Source: Pieris napi | Lineage: Eukaryota > Arthropoda > Insecta > Lepidoptera > Pieridae | Direction of reading: 5' to 3' | DNA length: 64,000 bases | NCBI RefSeq assembly: GCF_905475465.1 | Contig: NC_062253.1 | Location: 6,882,001-6,946,000, forward strand | Shown: positions 22,985-35,807 of the stretch, one piece after another | Layout: every line of letters begins with the position of its first letter | Numbering within the stretch: the stretch's first letter is position 1 | Position numbers and translations under genes: made by a program | The notes under the pieces: generated by a model | Told to the model about the DNA's origin: nothing | The model's input: the letters and a program-made list of their open reading frames with translations, nothing else | Databases searched by the model: none

Positions 22985-23125
22985 CACTGGTGAAATAACC
23001 TCTTTTACAGGTTATTTCACCAGTGGGCGATGGGGTCGTCACATCCCGACGCCGGATAAAACGACCGACCGGCCTACGACCTCAGGGACGAGAGTCGCAC
23101 GCTGAAGCCACTAGGCCAATGCCGC
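22985..23125 (-). repeat. Hairpin and SINE-head remnant
   Basis: GGTGAAATAACC and GGTTATTTCACC (22990-23023) form a near-perfect short hairpin. From about 23065 to 23125 the minus strand gives a tRNA-type SINE head (GGCATTGGCCTAGTGGCTTC, GCGTGCGACTCTCGT) without a body. Confidence 0.5.
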
Positions 23126-24772
23126 TCAAATTTAATTACAATACTTAATGCTATAGTATTCATAATTTTAATTATTACTAGTCTACATAATATGTTTTAC
23201 TTGCTTTGTTCCATTCTTTTTGTTTAAGTAATCGTATATCTTTTATAATTTTGCACTTTTTGCCTTATCTAATTTTTTTTTCTTTTCTCATAATGGTCGC
23301 TCGGCAGAGATTGCTCCTTTTTATTTAATTTTATTGGATTTCTGTATTAGTACAACGAAATGTAAATAAATAAATTAATTGCGTATAACGTGTAATGAGG
23401 AGCAGGTACAAAGATTTTGTATAAAATAACTTGGCGATTTAAAATAGTGACGGATAGTGTAATGCCAGCTTTCTCGTTCTATGCCCTGAGTTTGAGCACA
23501 GTAAATGTAAATTTAGAAGCACCTACATAAATAAATGATATTTTGAAGAGCACTTTCTTCTATACCAAGACGTAAATAAGGTAAACATTAAAAATAATAA
23601 AAACATTAGAGTACTTAGATTTCAAAGCCATATTCCCAGAAAAAAAACTTTGTCAACATTTATCAGGATTCGTTTACAAATGTAAAAGCAACAATACTGT
23701 CTGACAAAGTTTATGGCAACAATGACTTGAAACTTTGTCACGCTGCGTCGTTTTTGTGTTTAAATTCCTGTAACCCGTTCAATGTCACTGTAGCATATCT
23801 ACATGTTTCGATCGTATATAAAGGTGATTTGTATTGTGTGACAAAATTCTAAACAAATATTGAAAGGAATCGAACCCAGTGTCTCCCAAGTATGGATAAA
23901 GGCACAAAAATTTTGAAGGTAACATTTATTAACTGACAAGTGACAATTTGCGAAAATTAATGTTAGTACTGTTTTATGTTAACTTTTTTTGTTAAAATAT
24001 TATTAACTAAAAACAGTTTTATGAAGTGAAAACTTCTTAAGCGGCGTCGTACACTTTTTTTGGAATGGGTAAAAATGTTAAACTCGCGTCAGGACACGTG
24101 ACGTGATCGAAAATTCGTAAGAGAGATGTAGAGTAGACAGCTGGCGCGGCGTATTTAATGTAATATAAATTGTCATGTTTGTGTACGAAAGCGCAATAAA
24201 TAAATATTGTATTCTACCACATAAATGATAGTACTATTATACTGATAATTAAAGCAATTCGTGCAAAATTATTCCCTAACCATTCCAAAATATCAAAAAT
24301 CCACAACATTAATATTCAAGTTTTCACTTCTGCCGGCACTCCCGGAGTGCAACCCGTCGTTTTTTTCGTCAGGCTGTCCATCATATTGTTCTATCTTGTG
24401 CTAACTTCGCTAATCCTCTCATTTTTTTCTGTTCATCTACATTTGCCCTAGTGTACTTTTCCAGGGTTGTCTTATGATGTGTTCAGTCCAATTCCAATTA
24501 TGTTTTTATTTTGAAGACATCTCTTATTTTGGTTCTATTTCTCATTTTAGAAATGTTTTAGCGTTAAACTTGCTTTGTTCACATAATACATATAAAAATG
24601 AAAGTGTTTGCATTTAATAATATAGAACCTATCAAAATATAATTCTTGTGTGCTTGTGATGAATAACATATAAAATAAATAATTTTCTTGTTTACTATAA
24701 TGTATCACTCTCATATTTGTAATGATGTGTGTATAAAACAATCGATTACATTACAAATCATATAGTATCTTA
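23126..24772. other. Intergenic DNA with old repeat debris
   Basis: A LINE-tail fragment of the 39.5-kb family is visible at about 23480-23545 (CCCTGAGTTTGAG, CAGTAAATGTAAATTTAGAAGC, ATAAATGAT). A diverged block at about 24030-24200 (GGCGTCGTACACTTTT, CAGCTGGCGCGGCGTATTTA) looks like another interspersed repeat. No gene is supported. Confidence 0.4.
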
Positions 24773-25127
24773 TCTAATATATAAAATTCTCGTGTCACAA
24801 TGTTAGTTCCTATACTCTTTCGAAGCGGCGCGACCGATTCCTATGAATTTTTTATGCATATTCAGTAAGTCCGAGAATCGGCTACTATATATTTTTCAAA
24901 CCCCTAAGTGATAAGGGGTGTCCACCCCAAAACCATTTTTTTTATTTTTTGACAAAAAAATTTGTTTTTATTTTTTTATGATCCATCATACAAAAATACA
25001 TACAGCCTTTAATTTTCACCCTTCTACGATCAACCCCTATTTTTTATTATTGATAGTTATTTTTATTAAACTAAAAAATGTTTCCTAGAAATAATAATAC
25101 ATGGCATAACAACGTTTGCTATCTAGT
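24773..25127 (+). mobile_element. Lep1-like non-autonomous Helitron
   Basis: It starts TCTAATATATAAAATTCTCG, contains CGCGACCGATTCCTATGAAT and an AAGTGATAAGGGGTGTCCAC segment, and ends CAACGTTTGCTATCTAGT. Inserted sequence near 25040-25090 lengthens it relative to the 12910 copy. Confidence 0.8.
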
Positions 25128-26060
25128 ATAACTATAGATATAAGTATTTTACAGTCTTTGGTAGTATATACTTTTCTCACGACATCTATGATAGCTTAAA
25201 TTATACTGAAGCTTTAAGAGCGTCCAAGTCGCTACTGGCGCATAAAGCTTTAGCGTTATTTGCCACTGAACCGCTAGATGTCTCTGTTATACAAATGATT
25301 GTTTAAGTAAAATTTAAATGTTATAACAAACAAATAATCGTAATCAATAGTAATCTTTGTAATTATAATGATTGAAATAATTAAATTTTATTTAACAAAT
25401 GCTTTAGTTAATAAAAATATAAAATCTAATTGTGAATACGGAATAGAAGTTACAAATTATTGTTTTTATTATGCTCAATTGTACCCTAACTTAAATTGAT
25501 TTAAAAAAAACGTATATAAATTAAAGAATTTTAATTTTATCTTATTCCCGTCAAGTAATTCAATCATATATATAACTATTCTTATTTTATACATGCATGA
25601 ACTAATTATCAAAAAAATATTAACCCTTTGTATGCCGAGATTATTTCACTCAGTACATAATGAAAGAAATAAGAGCTAACTGTAGCGTTGAATATTGCTT
25701 AGAAAAGACTTCAACGCGCCGACCGTCGTTAGAGTATCGAAATATAATATTGTTACCTAGTCTAATATCATCAATATGTAATCGTTATTTTTAGTAATAA
25801 ATAAAACATATTTTAAACTTAACATAACCCATTAATATGCTGACATTCATAAAACATACTTGTAGTTTTCAATGTCGGGCTTAACGTAACACACCATAAT
25901 ATGATTTAAAATATCAAAGAAATCATTACAAACAAATATATACGCTACAAATATAACTTCAAAATCGAAAGAGTTACGTTTAAAAGTTTACCTGAGAATA
26001 CTAAGCTCATTCTCAGAACGGCGGATGGCTGTGGTATCGAACAATAAATAGTAAAATTCT
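25128..26060. other. Intergenic AT-rich DNA upstream of fat
   Basis: No open frame or RNA is supported. The stretch becomes GC-rich only from about 26090, at the likely fat promoter. Confidence 0.3.
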
Positions 26061-26579
26061 TAGGCGGCCATTATCTCTATATCATCATTCTCCACAGCCC
26101 GGAGCTTTAAAAGCTGCGGGGAGGGGTCGACGCAACGCGAGGAGGGCCGCGGGGCGGCGTGAAAGCCTCCGCCCGCCAGTACCGTGTCGGCTCTTATGTC
26201 GCCCGCATGCTAAGCTTGCCGCGTTTGTGCCTTGGATATTGTGCTTAAACTTTATTCGTGCGCTTAAGGATTGCTATCAAAACAGGATTACTTTGTGATA
26301 TAACGGATTGTGAATAATACTAACAGTGAACGTTATTTCAGTCATTAGACTAGTGTTTTTACTGTGTGTCACGTGTGTTTACCAATGAATGTGACGGCGT
26401 AGGCGCAACGGCAAGTCGCACTCTCCGTGAGATATTCCTGCCCGAGCAGGTCGTCGCGGCCATGTTGCATACCTGAGTCGAGTGCTGGCGCAACTTTGTG
26501 CTAACGATATAATAGTTTATTGTGATTCACAAGACTTTAACTGGAGAGGAACAGACCTGGCAATGTTTTTATCGGAATC
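26061..26579 (+). promoter_or_regulatory. GC-rich promoter / 5' leader of fat with short upstream ORFs
   Basis: From about 26090 to 26210 the sequence is strikingly GC- and CpG-rich against an AT-rich background, as at a broad promoter. Three short upstream ORFs precede the start: 26384 (5 codons), 26463 (4 codons) and 26563 (6 codons). The stop TGA of the last overlaps the main ATG in the string ATGA at 26580. The 5' UTR may be spliced; I could not fix a start site. Confidence 0.5.
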
Positions 26580-29500
26580 ATGACCGTAATGGGGCGGTGG
26601 CACGTGGTGCTGTTAGCGCTGGCGCTGATTACCAGCGCGGGCGCTGGCGCCGCCGCCGAGCAAATGCAATCTCGTGCAGTTGACACCGGTGTAGATCTAC
26701 GTGTGCCTGAAGCTCAGCCCATAGGAACAGTTGTAGGAAGAATACCTATAAAACCTGGTTTTACATATCGCTTTAATGAATCTCCGAAAGAATTTGCCCT
26801 CGATCCATTGTCAGGTGAAATTAAAACAAATACTATTCTAGATAGGGAAAGTGTAGATCGCTACGCATTTGTTGTCTTATCTAGTCAGCCTACATACCCT
26901 ATCGAAGTGCGGATAAGAGTGACGGATGTAAATGATAATTTACCAGAATTCCCTGAACCCAGTATAGCAGTCGCTTTTTCTGAAAGCGCTTCTCCAGGAA
27001 CTAAACTTCTTTTGGATGCAGCTACTGATAAAGATTTAGGTGAAAATGGAATCACTAATGATTATAGAATCATTGATGGAGATAATGAAGGAAAGTTTCG
27101 TCTTAACGTAACTGTAAATCCTAGTGGTCAGACTTCTTATCTTCACTTAGAAACTACAGGGAAACTTGATAGAGAAACAAACGATTTTTATGTACTGAAT
27201 ATTTCTGCTCGTGATGGTGGATCTCCTCCAAAATATGGTTATTTACAAGTAAATGTGTCAATTTTAGATGTAAATGATAACCCACCTATTTTTGATCAAA
27301 GTGATTTTTCTGTCTCATTGAATGAAAGTGTACCACCTGGCACTACAGTACTTAAAGTAACTGCAACTGACAGTGATCTTGGGGATAATAGTAAAATTAC
27401 TTATGAAGTAACTGACACAGAAAAACAATTTGCGGTTGATCCTGAATCAGGAGTAATTACAACAACAAAAAAACTTAGTTGCCCTCAGTATTGCAGTAAT
27501 ACAACCTGTAATATGACTTGTGTACTGACTGTAATTGCAAAAGACCACGGTGTACCTCGTCAAGACGCCCGATCGTATGTCACTGTTAATCTTATAGATG
27601 CAAATGACCACGATCCAGTGATAACATTCACTTACGTACCTTCGACTGCTAATTTCGCCACAGTCGATGAGAATGCAAAAAATGGATCTCTGGTTGCAGC
27701 TATTACAGTAACAGATGCGGATGCAGGATTAAATGGTATCACAAGCATACGTATAATATCAGGGAATGAACTTAATCACTTTCGTCTAGAAAATTCCAGT
27801 AGCGTCTATATTGTACATGTTAATGGTATATTAGATAGAGAAGAGATAAGTAAATATAATTTGACTGTAGTAGCGACTGATAAAGGAATTCCTCCTCGAA
27901 CAGCTACTGCTTTTTTGGTTATACATGTAAATGACGTGAATGATCATGAACCTGTTTTCGAAAAATCTGAATATACGACTATTTTAAGTGAACTTGCACC
28001 TCCTGGAACATACGTGGCCGGTATAACGGCAACTGATGAAGATACTGGTGTAAATGCTGAAATTTATTATGATTTTTATGACGGAAACCAACAACAGTGG
28101 TTCTTTATAGATCATCTAACTGGGTTAGTGACCACTAAATCTTTGTTGGATCGTGAGATACAAGGATCAGTTGAATTAAATATATCCGCACGAGATGGAG
28201 GTCCGAATCCCAAGTGGGCTTATACTAGACTGAAAGTAACTATTCTTGACGAAAATGACGAAGCTCCTACATTTCCTCAAACACAAATAAACGCGTCGTT
28301 AGCTGAAAATATTATACCAGTCAAAGAAATATTGATCCTTACAGCTTCTGATTATGATCAAGGGACCAATGGATCTGTGTCCTATTATTTACCTCCAAGT
28401 ATTGAAAGAAAATATCCTAAGACATTTGTACTTGATCACATAACTGGTCAGTTAAGTGCAATTGTGGAACTGGATAGAGAAAAAATATCAACGTACGAAA
28501 TTCAAGTTATTGCTAAAGATCAAGGCTTTCCGCCACAGTCTTCAACAGCTACAGTGTTGTTACAAGTTCTTGATGTTAACGATAATGATCCTTATTTTTA
28601 TCCACTAAGATACGTTACAGATATATCAGGAGATCTACCTCTAGGATCAACTGTTATTCAAGTGAAAGCCTTTGATGAAGATGATGGGGAAAACGCAAAA
28701 ATTATTTATTCAATAGAAAGTGGAGGTGATGGTTATTTTGATATTGAACCCTCGTCTGGTAATATAATCCTACAAAAAGATTTTAGTAAAGCCTCGAAGG
28801 CAATTTATTTATTGAAAGTTTCTTGTAAAGATAAAGGTAATAGAAGGGCTGCCGAAGATGCTACTGTAGAAATTATAAGGAAGTCGCAGCGAAAAAATTT
28901 GGACTTTGACAAATATGGGGGCTACAGTTTTAAAATTGTGGAAAATGAAGGAACTGCAAAGCATAAGATTAATCGTTTTGTTGGACGTGTCAGTGTAAGA
29001 AAAACGAGTGATGAAATTTTTTATTATATTATCGAAGGCGACCAAAAACGAGTATTTAAGATAAATGAAAACACTGGGACTATAAGTGCAGAGTCTACAG
29101 TTGACCGAGAAGAGAAAGTAACATATCACCTCAAAGTTATGGCTAAAAGTGGGCTTGCATATGGATTTACAACTGTTAATATATCTGTTTTAGATATAAA
29201 CGATAATTATCCTACTTTCATTGAAGGCAAAGACGAAATACATATTGCTGAAAATATGGCTGTGGGACAAGAGGTTTATTTTGCTCGAGCTATAGACCGA
29301 GATTCCGGTTCCAATAGAACTATATCTTATGCTTTGAGCTATAATTCAGATAACAGTTTTCGAATATCTGAAACTACAGGAGTGATTTATTTGAATAAAG
29401 CTATTACAAATGAACCTGGATCTACCTTATCGATAGAAGTGACTGCCACAGATCATGGAAAACCTGCACTTGCTACTAAATATAACGTTATAGCAATAAT

Positions 29501-31733
29501 AGATGATGTAAATGACCATACTCCAGTGTTTGACCATACATCTTACGAAACATCTTTATTGGAATCTACACTCGTTAACACAAGATTTTTTGCTATTTCA
29601 GCATCCGATGCAGACTTAGGTCCAAATGGTCAAATATCTTATATTATCACAGAAGGAAACACAGATGGAAAATTTGGAATATTTCCAGATGGTTATCTTT
29701 ACGTTAAAAGTCTTCTAGACAGAGAAGAGAAAGATTACTACTCACTTACTATTATTGCTCGTGATAATGGAGCTCCACCCCGATCATCACAAGTACCAGT
29801 AGTGGTTCATGTTTTAGATGAGAATGATAATAGTCCACAATTTACAAATACAACATTTGTATTTAAGATAAAAGAAAATGAGCCACCTGATACTTTTGTT
29901 GGAAAGTTAACAGCCATTGACAAAGATATAGGACGTAATGCTGAGCTAACATTTAGCCTACCTATTGCTCAGAATGACTTTAGAATAGATTCAAGAAATG
30001 GATTCATAAAAACTCTTAGATCTTTTGATCGAGAAAGCCTATCACAAGTTACAGGTCAGAACTATATAACATTAACTGTGACCGTAAGTGACAATGGAAA
30101 AATTAAACTTTCTGATTCAGTACGAGTGACAATTTATATAACTGACGTGAATGATAACGCACCTACTTTCACGCATACTCCATATGCTGTAGAAATATCA
30201 GAAGGAGCTAGCGTTGGGGCATCGGTTACAAGAATATTTTCAACTGATGCTGACGAAGGACTAAACGGTGATATTTACTATAAACTTATTGGCGGTGATG
30301 ATTTGAAAAAGTTTATGCTTGATGAAGCAACAGGGCAGTTATTTATTAACAAGCCACTGGATCGTGAAACCTTGGATCATTACAAGCTTTTAGTAATGGC
30401 CCACGATTCTGGCCAAACTGTTCGTCTTTCAGCCACTACGACAATTACCGTCAACGTTTTAGATGAAAATGACAATGTACCAGTATTTAGTCAAACAGAT
30501 TTAAAAGTGTCCGTATTAGAAACAGAACCAATAAATAAGAAAATTATACAATTTCATGCTAACGATGCAGATTTAGGAATTAACAACGAATTGCAATATT
30601 CTATATCATCTGGAAATAGAAAGGAAACATTCTTTATAGATAGTTACTCTGGAGAGTTGTTTTTACACAAACATTTAGATTATGAAGATTTGACAGTGTA
30701 TGTTTTAAATATCACAGTAATGGATAATGGAAGCCCAAGTTTATCATCAAGTATATCATTTACTGTTAATGTAATTGACGCCAATGATAACGCACCAGTT
30801 TTTACCAACACTGCAATTGTCCGACAGATTAGAGAAGGTATCCCTAAACACACTCCTATAGTAACAGTTACAGCTGAAGACCCCGACTCCGGACTCAATG
30901 GAAAAGTATGGTATTCTATTATTCATCAGGAACCCAATAATGGGAATCGGCATTTTGCTATAAACAATGTTACTGGAGTTATACATACCTTATTGCCTAT
31001 AGATAGAGAAAGTGTTGATACATTTAGAATAACAGTTGCAGCATACGATAGGGCGGAGCCGCAATCTGCAAGACTTTCCGCTGAAAAATTGGTGACCGTT
31101 ATAGTCGAGGATATAAATGACAATGCGCCTGTCTTTGTCTCTATGAATGCTGCCTTTGTTAATTCAGAAAGATTAGGGAGAAGTGCTGGACGAGGTATAT
31201 TTATTATGAATGTCCTTGCTAGAGATCTAGATTCTGGTACAAATGGCCTAGTGACGTATAAACTTATCCATGGTGGAAACGATATGTTCGACTTGCATAG
31301 AAGTAATGGTGCTTTGAGTCTTCGTTATCCACCTGCATCACCGGAAGCCCGATGGAATCTTGTTATAAAAGCTACAGATGAGGCGGTTTTAAGTGAGCAA
31401 AGAAGTACAGAGACTTATCTAACACTCATTATGGGTGGGACTGAGCTGCAAGGTATAACGTGGACAAACGCGGTTTCCGTTTCTGTTGCGGAAAATGAAC
31501 CCGGTGGAACTGCTGTTCTTAATATGACAAACAATTATAAATCGGGACTAGAATATTACATAGTGAATGTTACGGGTGATGGCAGACAAGTGGACAGATT
31601 ATTTGACATAGACTCGTCTTTAGGCATATTATCTACAGCGGTACCACTTGACCGTGAAGCAGGGATAGAGAAATATGAAGTGGAGGTGTGTGCTGTGTCT
31701 TCTGGCTCACCATTAAAGTCTACAACTACCAAG
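26580..31733 (+). CDS. ft: Protocadherin Fat, giant first coding exon (residues 1-1718)
   Basis: Fat is the giant atypical cadherin that binds Dachsous and controls Hippo growth signalling and planar polarity at the cell surface. A signal peptide (about residues 4-27, hydrophobic VVLLALALITSAGAG) is followed by about 15-16 cadherin repeats. The linkers are easily seen: VTDVNDNLPEF, LDVNDNPPIF, NDVNDHEPVF, LDENDEAPTF, LDINDNYPTF, DDVNDHTPVF, TDVNDNAPTF, DANDNAPVF and EDINDNAPVF. DRE repeats and LDREE motifs mark each domain. Repeats near residues 760-790 and 1610-1640 lack the usual linker. The N-terminal MQSRAVDT and RFNE segments match Drosophila Fat rather than Dachsous. The exon ends ACC AAG|GTAAGT at 31733, phase 0, so the extra codons up to 31775 are intronic. 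Fat has 34 cadherin repeats, so more than half of the protein is encoded to the right of the window. Two in-frame Met codons (26580, 26589) could start it. Confidence 0.95.
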
Positions 31734-32849
31734 GTAAGTCTTTTTATATTTGTAGATACTAGTAATTTCTATTAAAACTGTTGTGAGAAACAACAGAAAT
31801 GCACTTTTACATACTTAATTCAATTGAGGATAAATAAAGGACAATTACAATAAGCTTTAGTAAGTTTGTTTCATAAAAATAATCAAAATTCCGCCATTCA
31901 AATTCAGAATAATTAAACTGCACGTCTTGAATAGGAGACAACACATTTTACTTTTCAAAAGAAAAATAAATTTAAAACGAAAGCTCGTTAGTGTATGTCG
32001 GCTGGGGACTCTAATCGAGGACTCTAAATTAACGATAAGCTGCGTCTCGCGACGATATCTCAACATTCGTTCTGAAACCTTTCGAAGATTATGTGAAACA
32101 TTGGTTTTAGTTTATAATTTAATTTGAATTTTTAATCGCAAACATGAAAAAAAAGTTAGAATAAGTCTTTATATTTCACTCTACCGATTTATACATCAAC
32201 ACGATATATCTTTATACACGAATATTTTTATAATCTAGTCATCGACTGCGGCTTCGATTATAATTTTAGTAAATACGGACTTTTATCAAATTTATTTAAG
32301 CACTTGTCAACTGTAATCAGAAAGGTGCAATAATAATTATAATTATTAATATAAATCTATGTTTTTATTTAAAAAATTGTACACGTCAAGAGCCGTACAT
32401 TAAACTGTTATAATCCTAATGAATAAAATAATCTAAATAGTTTTTATATTTCGTTCTACGATTAAATCTTCATACATTATTTAAATATAACCATTTATCA
32501 CCAGTAGATGACAATAAAGCAAACCTCAGAAACTTTATATGGTACAAACACATTAACAGGCAAAACCACAATATCTCCTCACTTCAAAAATTAATAATGT
32601 CGTATTAGGTTTTATTTATCGAGTATTAATTTAAAAACCCGATTTATAACAAAAACATTAGCATACTGAAGTATGCCAAACAATGGGATTTTAATGACAA
32701 AATGTTTTTAATTTGAAAATGCGGTCTTCACACGTGAGAGTGGTCCTATTTCATTCCACACTGTATGAATTCGCATCATTCATATATTGTTAATAAAAAT
32801 AGGTTTTATATTTTGTTGATTTATTTGTGTGTGTGCAGTCAAAAATCAT
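31734..32849 (+). other. Start of fat intron (GTAAGT donor), no coding signal
   Basis: The first kilobase of the fat intron is AT-rich and has no cadherin codons or other credible frame. The frames at 31857-32127 are short and unsupported. Confidence 0.5.
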
Positions 32850-32975
32850 TTATTCATATAGCACAATGTACACTTATGAACGTCAAAAAAGAAATATACT
32901 GCCAGCTCTGAAATCAAGGGCTTAGAACGGAAGAGAAGAACTGGCAATAAACTCTCCGCCACTCTTTTTTTTGGA
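32850..32975 (-). repeat. Short 3' tail of the 39.5-kb-type LINE, minus strand
   Basis: On the minus strand it reads GAGTGGCGGAGAGTTTATTG, CAGTTCTTCTCTTCCGTTCT and TTGATTTCAGAGCTGGCAGT, and ends at the ATAAATGATTTTTGACTG terminus. Only the last 125 bp remain. Confidence 0.75.
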
Positions 32976-34229
32976 AAAAAATACATGTTTTATAAAGCAC
33001 ACCATGCAAAGATTATTTTAATTTTAACACTTCTCAACTGAAACATAGTTTAAAAGTCTTCTTACTGATAAAATATGGTTTTTATTTAAAACAAGTATTA
33101 GTCTTCATTAACAAATAATTCTACACATCTTAAACATCCGCCATCTTGTCTGGCTCAAGGTCCTTTTTTTTTTTTTTTTTCTTTAATTTTGACATTTGTT
33201 TAAATCTCTCTCAACGCTGAATTCGGTTTATCAGTGAAAAAATTAAATACCGTTTAATGTGTCTCTTAAATTTATCAGTTAGAGGTAAAAGTCAAGTTTA
33301 TTTAAAAAAAAGTATTAAACGCGAAAAACTTTAAAAGTATATGTTACTAAAACACGTCAAACGACGAGGTTACTTTTTAATTTTGTCAAATTTAATAATC
33401 GTAATAAACGCGTTTAAATCTGTTTAACAAATCTTAATAAATCAAGGCCCTTGCGCTGTATCATATATTTTGATGTTAATGGTATTGGCTCGCAATTTTA
33501 TCCTCAAAATTTAAATTACCTCAAATACCACAATTCATAACGCGTGTTAATAAGTGTCGCAAAATATTCTCGAATTTATATTGACTTGATGGGACTCCAA
33601 ATCTGCATATTTTGGTGATACCATTCAAATAACTAAATTCACTGAAGGCTGTTGACCGCAAAGTGTTCGAGTGTCACTTCACATGTCCGTTATTCCGATT
33701 TTATTTCATTGGATCAGATTTAAATATCCTTAGGAAATAATCACCTGTTATTTATAAAACGTTGGTGTGAAATAAATTATTATATTTAATTAAAGTTTGT
33801 ATTTCTCATGTGTATATATTGATTATTAAACTTTTACAAACGCTCGATTTTTCTATAATTTCAGCTATAATTTCGGGTTTAACAGGAAGCAACATTATAT
33901 CACTTATCTTATATTCTTATCACTTATCTCTGATAATTTATTTAAGTAGAAGACTAGAATCTAGTATTATTAAATCAATGTATGTGTTATTTAAAAAATA
34001 TAAAATATAACATAAAGTTGTCCTTTATTTATGGTACTTGTACTCAAATTAAAACACATTCACATGTGTGAGGCCTTACATGGGATCTTAAAAGATCATT
34101 ATAACAAGAAAAGAATGAAAAATGAACAGCAACTATGTATATAATAAGATTAAGAGAGTTAAAAATAAGTTTTATTTATAATTTGAGTTAAAGAAAATCC
34201 ATACATCGAGGATAATTAATGGCTTTCTT
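32976..34229. other. Fat intron, AT-rich, nothing recognised
   Basis: It contains a T17 run near 33164 and short AT-rich frames with no motif. No RNA gene or terminal repeats are seen. Confidence 0.35.
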
Positions 34230-34620
34230 GTCTATATATATAAGAAAAATGGTCTTCGTTTGAGGCTCCTTCACGCCTAAACCACAGATTGTATCGACAT
34301 GAAACTGCGAATTTCCACCAGAATTTCCTAGATGGTTTATGGCTATTTATTTTTTAAATTCCAACGTTCCTTCATTTTTTTATTGCTGTTTTACTTTTAT
34401 GAAAATTTATACATACGGACTACACCGCGGAAACATTCAGGGAGGCTTCCTAGAACCTCAAAACGTCAACATCTGTTAAAAACTCGATTTTCGAAAATTT
34501 TCAATTTTCTTAGAGGGAAGTTAAAAAGAAGAATAATAAAAATATGAAAAAAAAAATTAATAAAGCATAAAATTTTATTTATTTCCTATTTTAATTCGCC
34601 CAGCAAAGCGGGCGAGATAT
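34230..34620 (+). mobile_element. Helitron-like or MITE-like remnant
   Basis: It begins TCTATATATATAAGAAAAATGG, has the Helitron-style ATTGTATCGACATGAAACTG segment, and ends in a GC hairpin CGCCC-AGCAAAG-CGGGCG at about 34600-34615. A TTTCTTAGAGGGAAGTTAAA block is internal. The end does not read CTAGT, so the class is uncertain. Confidence 0.4.
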
Positions 34621-34631
34621 ATTATTTATAA

Positions 34632-34847
34632 ATCAAAAGAACATTTAACGAATTAGAGAATTTCAAATCTCCCGCGCATCGGGGGATTCCAAAGGATTGG
34701 AGGCAGTTGAAGGGTGGACTATCAACTGACAACGAAAGCGCATTAGGGCGCCAAGCAGCATTCCCTCGTCTGATTTATGCAACGTGCTCCTCCGGCGCGG
34801 GCATCGACACCCGACTTATTGAACGTACAAGTTACGTTATACTGTGA
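34632..34847 (+). other. Orphan GC-rich open frame in fat intron
   Basis: From about 34665 to 34820 base composition rises sharply, and one frame stays open from 34632 to the stop at 34845-34847 (71 codons, no ATG). It reads ENFKSPAHRGIPKDWRQLKG and later QAAFPRLIYATCSSGAGIDT. No splice sites or family are recognised. It may be a captured gene fragment behind the Helitron-like element, a conserved regulatory block, or a repeat. Confidence 0.3.
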
Positions 34848-35790
34848 AATAGCTTTCATTATTTCACGCCAATACTAATAGTCTTCTGTCTATGTAATAC
34901 GCTTAATCCTCAGTTAACGCTAGGTTTGTTCTCTTTGCTGTGCTTTGATGGATGTCTTTGTATTACTTGTATTGCGTTTAAGATTAATCTTGTATTACTG
35001 TGCTGTATTGATACAAATATACAGACTTTTGCGTCTAAGTACTTTGTAAATTGTACTGTTAGTCTTGGCAAATTTAATATACGAATTACTAGAGATGAAA
35101 ATGTTTAAAATCCTTAGTTTTACTCAATAATTTATAATTTTAAAAATTTGCATATAATATAAATATCCAACTAAAAAAATCATCTGTATTTATTATGTTA
35201 AATTGACTTTTTCCTAACAAAAACAACATAATTTGTTAGAAAGAGACGAATATATACATCGTCTACAACATTTCAAAGTAGTTAAAACTATCGATTTTGT
35301 TTGCGTAGAACTCCTATTTTCAATTAATTCAGGCCAGCAAAACAAAATCAGATTAGCAATTTGGGTGTAACAAATTCACTTTTGTTTTAATATAAGGACA
35401 TCATACCATATTACAAAATTTTAACACTTGTATACAGTTCATTGTGCTCTTATTTGTTTCGGAATGCAAAACAAATATTGAAAGCAAAATTGCCGATCTA
35501 CCGCCGTGGTCGGATGCTTTTTAACTTATAACCGTTTCGTTTTTATCAACAAATTTATTGGTCGAAGGAGGTGCACTTTGAAAGAACTTAATGTTAAATC
35601 AACGTTCGTTTTAACCTGTTGCGTCGTCTAATGCATTTTAACGTAAGTGATAAGGGCACAGGCTCTTAAATATTTTATCAATATTGTTCTATTTATGGTC
35701 CACGAAATTTGTCAACGTCCGGCGTATTGGGCCTTAACCTACAAGGTAATAAAAAAACTTACAATTATTTTTTGTAAGTTACAGGTAAGT
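34848..35790. other. Fat intron, nothing recognised
   Basis: This is AT-rich DNA without supported features. A 60-residue Cys-rich frame at 34926 has no other coding evidence. Confidence 0.3.
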
Positions 35791-35807
35791 AACCTTACCG
35801 CAAGGGG

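Noticed and set aside
28809..31123. Minus-strand frames of 65-106 residues
   Set aside because: Antisense shadows of the fat exon with no motif of their own.
26580..31733. Identity as Dachsous rather than Fat
   Set aside because: The N-terminal segment (MQSRAVDT, RFNE, DxSGEIKTN) and the order of irregular repeats match my recollection of Drosophila Fat; Dachsous lacks these.
31734..31775. Last 14 codons of the long cadherin frame (VSLFIFVDTSNFY) as coding
   Set aside because: They begin with GTAAGT directly after AAG; the phase-0 donor and the Fat sequence continuation (Val-rich beta strand) indicate intron read-through.
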